20,769 bases of DNA, from the NCBI GenBank assembly GCA_000787465.1, contig JSYX01000613.1:1-20769 (forward strand). The letters are read 5' to 3'. The notes under the pieces are model-generated. The model was given only the letters and a program-made list of their open reading frames with translations, searched no databases and was not told the DNA's origin. This document shows, one piece after another, positions 17,804-20,769 of this stretch. The position numbers were made by a program, and so were the translations under genes. Numbering within the stretch: the stretch's first letter is position 1; each line of letters starts with the position of its first letter. This DNA is from Thermomucor indicae-seudaticae (Eukaryota; Mucoromycota; Mucoromycetes; Mucorales; Lichtheimiaceae).

Positions 17804-19548
17804 TTAGTTAATCTCTCTCAAAGACCATATCCATGCAATGCCAGCTGCTGTCATGGCAAGAATCACCCAAACCATATACTGAATCGGCTGGTTGCTGACG
17901 GGTGGCCTCGTCACCATCTCATCCATCAGGCCCTCCAACTGATCCGTAAACTGAGACAGCCCAAATTTCGCTTCCACATGCTTGCGACCCTGCTGTCCCA
18001 TCCGCTTCGCATCGTATTTGCCATTCATGATAAGGTCTCGAATCCCTTCTGCCCAAACTTGCGCGTCCGACGGCAGCAAAAGCCCCGTCCGGCCGTGCAC
18101 GACCGATTCAACAGGTCCGCCGCTGTTGACCGCCATCACCGGTACGCACGCATACATCCCTTCGACAGGCGTAATCCCAAAATGCTCATTCGAGGGCGTG
18201 TATAGCAACAGCGTCGCGTGCCTGAGCAGATACGTCCTTTGGGCGTCATTAAACGAGCATACAAACACAACTTCAGTATCCTCCGGGGGTCGTTCGGGCT
18301 TGGATGGATGAATCGTAAATGTCTTTAACCCATATTCATCTTGTGCCAGCTTGTCGAGTTCCTTCAGATACTCTACATTCTCTTGAACACGACGGTCATA
18401 GCCGCCTTCATTGACTTCTTGTCAGCACTCATTAATATAGACTAGAGGGGTGCGCGCAGAGTACTCACCAGCCAGCACCAAGCGGTGCTCTGATACAACT
18501 TGCTGCGCTGATGTTTTCTTTAATGTCGCAAATGCACGTAGCGCAAGCTCGACATTCTTTTTGCGTTCAAATCGATTGATCGATAGCAGTGTCTTTTTCG
18601 TGCTGCATGATCGTTAATGAGCATGCCGCTTTATCATCACAAAGTAAGGAAACTTACGACTCGAGAATCTTTACGGAGGGATCATTCATGTCTACATCAC
18701 GGTCGTATGCTTTAAAGTTGATTGGAGGATAAAGCACATGCGGTGTCTTTAAGATGGACGGGAATGATTCTCGAAAAACACCAGCTGTAAAGCCACTGTT
18801 CACAGCAATCTCATCCGCCATTCCTATACATATACATGTATCAGCATTCGCTCTCGCGTCCACATTGAACCCTTTTTGTTCAGTTACCCGTAGTCCATTC
18901 TTCGAGCATGTCAACAGGCTTTCGATACAGCGCCTTCAAAGCTGACCCTCGTGAGGATAACAGTTTGTCTGGAAAATGACAATAAAACAATATCTAGTAA
19001 CAATCATTATCAGAGCAGCTCTTTTTTTGGGGGGCATCCATCGATCTTGTTTTTACCCGTGCCGAAGAAAACAATTTGAAAAGTGGTATACATGCACTCA
19101 ATTGATCAATGATAATAACATCATATGTATCTCGGTCATAATACAGAATCGAAAACGCAAGCACGAGCTGCCTCAGAATAGCACATAGAATGTAGAACCG
19201 GCCGAATACAGTACGAGGCAACTGGTTACCGCGTACACGCACCGGTAACGTCCCTTGTCATAGATGCTGTTACTGCCGACAAAAAAATAAAAAAGACTGA
19301 ATCCATATCGCTCTCTCTCTCACCATCACGGGTCTCTTCAAAGCAATGGTTGGGATCATGATGGCTGGTATAAAACACAACATCGTGTCCCTTGGATTGC
19401 AACCCAACTGCTGCATCAACCACCAGACGCTCAGCACCGCCTATACACGTGTCTTGTTCATTGACAAAGGTCGTACAACCATTGCGTATATCCCGAGTAT
19501 ACCGATGCCCAAGTCTGGATGTATAAATGCTACTTTAAGCTTCGACAT
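17804..19548 (-). CDS. ALG2: Alpha-1,3/1,6-mannosyltransferase ALG2 (N-glycan precursor synthesis)
   Basis: Adds the second and third mannoses to the dolichol-linked oligosaccharide on the cytosolic face of the ER. Minus-strand exons are 19548-19503, 19440-19324, 19253-19057, 18993-18888, 18823-18658, 18602-18469 and 18417-17804. Introns are 51-70 nt, every phase agrees, and the product is 459 aa. N-terminal [20 protein letters not shown] is formed across intron 1. Family blocks include [15 protein letters not shown], then [44 protein letters not shown] and the GT4 EX7E motif EHFGITPVE (about residue 332), followed by [11 protein letters not shown]. The C-terminus has one hydrophobic segment ([20 protein letters not shown]) fitting an ER anchor. 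It is divergent from the LRR gene and convergent with the septin gene. Confidence 0.95.
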
Positions 19549-19687
19549 CAGAGCTTCGGCTATCCAACCCAAGGGCCGATGCCTTCTTTTTTTTGGCGGG
19601 CTTAAAGCGGGCACCAAACTGCAGCCGCCGCTTCACTGTCGAAAAAGAACGACGGCTGAAAGCTTTTCTCTCCAAATCTCTAGAAAA
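19549..19687. promoter_or_regulatory. Short divergent promoter between ALG2 and the LRR gene
   Basis: Only 139 bp separate the two start codons, so both core promoters and both 5' UTRs must lie here or overlap the coding exons. It includes a T-run followed by GGCGGGC, which resembles an E2F-type TTTGGCGGG box (near 19590), and no clear TATA box. Confidence 0.6.
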
Positions 19688-20769
19688 ATGAAGTTAACGC
19701 CAGACGTGTTAAGGGAATGGTGTGAGCCGCAACCACTTGCGGAAGTGACCGAGATCAAAGCTACCAGTGGCAAAGAAATCAACCACATTGACGACATTTC
19801 GGTATGCATTGCGCTTCGCAAGCTTCATCTCTCCAAAAATTCGCTTGCCAATGGAGCCGCGATTTCAGGTCTGAAACATTTGCCATCACTTACGACTCTT
19901 AATCTCTCTCATAACCGGCTGGAGACCTTTGAGGGTCTTGAGAGTCTCAAAACCCTTGTTGGTAAGTCTTTCAGGTCAGTTCAAGGGGGGGGCAGATCTA
20001 CAGTTAATGCTGATATGGGAAAATCAAAAGTTTTAAACGCAAGTCATAATGAAATGAAACGAATGAGCGTCCACCTTAAAAACCTGCAACACTTGAAAGC
20101 ATTGATTTTAAACAACAACAAGATAAAACTAGTGGATAATCTCGAACCACTTTCGGCGCTGAACACGCTAGGTACGTTCGTGTGTTTTTCTTGTATGTTT
20201 AAGGACAAAGTCCATTGACGACACGTATCAAAGTATTGTCGCACAATAAGATCGAAACCATGCCGTCGCTTCCAACACTGAAAGACTTGACAAAACTGTC
20301 TGTTGCGCATAACCGAATCAGACTTGTACCTGACTTGTCAGGAAATGAAGTCTTACGAGAACTGCGGTTAAACGATAATAAGATCACGACATTACCGGAT
20401 ACCCTTCGTAGATGTAGTTCCTTGGAGATCCTGGATTTGGGTAACAATTTGCTTAAGGAATGGAGGTACAGAAAGCAGAGTGTGAACAAGGGAGTCGTCT
20501 TCTGTATGCTCAAGTTCTATCATTTCAGCGACGTTGCTCCACTCGGATCGCTGCTGAAGCTGACAAATCTGAACTTGAAGGGTAATCCTGTTGCCTCAAA
20601 GGAAGGATACCGCGAAAAAGTAAGAATCGTCGACTATTCTTGTTTCATGTTTTCGTAACTAACCGTTGGCTGCAGATTCTCGAACTAGTACCGTCGTTAA
20701 GGGTACTGGACGGTGAACGATTTGATCCTAAATTCTTGGAAAGAAAACGAAAGCATGAATCCAATATTA
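19688..20769 (+). CDS. SDS22-like leucine-rich-repeat protein, 3' end outside window
   Basis: Exons 19688-19961, 20031-20171, 20234-20465, 20529-20619 and 20676 to the window edge encode 277 aa so far. At least six 22-residue LRRs are visible, for example LRKLHLSKNSL, LTTLNLSHNRLETF, LKALILNNNKIKLV, LTKLSVAHNRIRLV, LRELRLNDNKITTLP and LEILDLGNNLL. They are followed by an LRR-cap-like end: LNLKGNPVASKEGYREK, then LELVPSLRVLDG, and a basic tail (ERKRKHES). The pattern fits SDS22/PP1-regulator-type LRR proteins, which are protein-binding scaffolds; the exact orthologue is not identified. Introns 1 (69 nt) and 3 (63 nt) are multiples of three with no stop. Splicing restores the repeat register (TLVVLNASHN), so splicing is preferred. 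Intron 4 has a CTAAC branch site. Confidence 0.9.

Noticed and set aside
1..20769. tRNA, rRNA, CRISPR array or secondary-metabolite cluster
   Set aside because: I looked for B-box-like GGTTCGA motifs, regularly spaced direct repeats and synthase domains and found none that hold up; a single GGTTCAA match lies inside an ALG2 intron.

Overview
The window is from a nuclear genome of a filamentous fungus. Most likely this is an early-diverging (Mucoromycota-like) lineage, but that is inference from gene content and style, not from a marker gene. The genes carry many short spliceosomal introns (51-82 nt, mostly GT-AG). Several have CTAAC- or CTCAC-like branch sites. Coding regions contain poly-Q, poly-N and poly-P runs, and spacers are short. 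No bacterial, viral, tRNA, rRNA or CRISPR signal was seen.

Layout, left to right. 1-679: spacer holding copy A of a diverged dispersed repeat. 680-4139 (+): Ede1/Eps15-type endocytic scaffold with three EH domains, a coiled coil, an acidic region and a UBA domain (5 exons). 4567-6569 (+): Sst2/FlbA-type regulator of G-protein signalling (2 exons). 7297-8012 (+): conserved-looking protein with a mitochondrial-type N-terminus, family not recognised (3 exons). 8232-9301 (+): replication protein A 32-kDa subunit, RPA2 (5 exons). 9384-9929 (-): hypothetical ORF. 9958-10701 (-): Gln-rich protein with an NPF motif, an LxxQxTG motif and a C-terminal CCHH ubiquitin-binding-type zinc finger. 11329-11768 (-): small 3-exon protein of 104 aa. 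About 11.8-14.6 kb: gene-poor island with repeat copy B, an AT microsatellite and a tentative 3-exon minus-strand gene (13371-14189). 14634-16022 (+): regulatory subunit of cAMP-dependent protein kinase. 16376-17786 (+): septin, with one GC-AG intron. 17804-19548 (-): ALG2 mannosyltransferase (7 exons), whose stop lies 17 nt from the septin stop. 19688 to the window end (+): SDS22-like leucine-rich-repeat protein, partial, sharing a 139-bp divergent promoter with ALG2.

Functional themes: endocytosis (Ede1-like scaffold and a candidate EH ligand about 6 kb away), G-protein/cAMP signalling (RGS protein and PKA-R), DNA replication (RPA2, with cell-cycle boxes upstream), septin cytoskeleton and ER N-glycosylation. 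These are not an operon or a biosynthetic cluster; most neighbours look unrelated. No wholly new multi-gene system is evident. The most original leads are the NPF/LxxQxTG/zinc-finger protein with its possible alternative splice form, the diverged repeat pair, and several introns of length 3n without stop codons.
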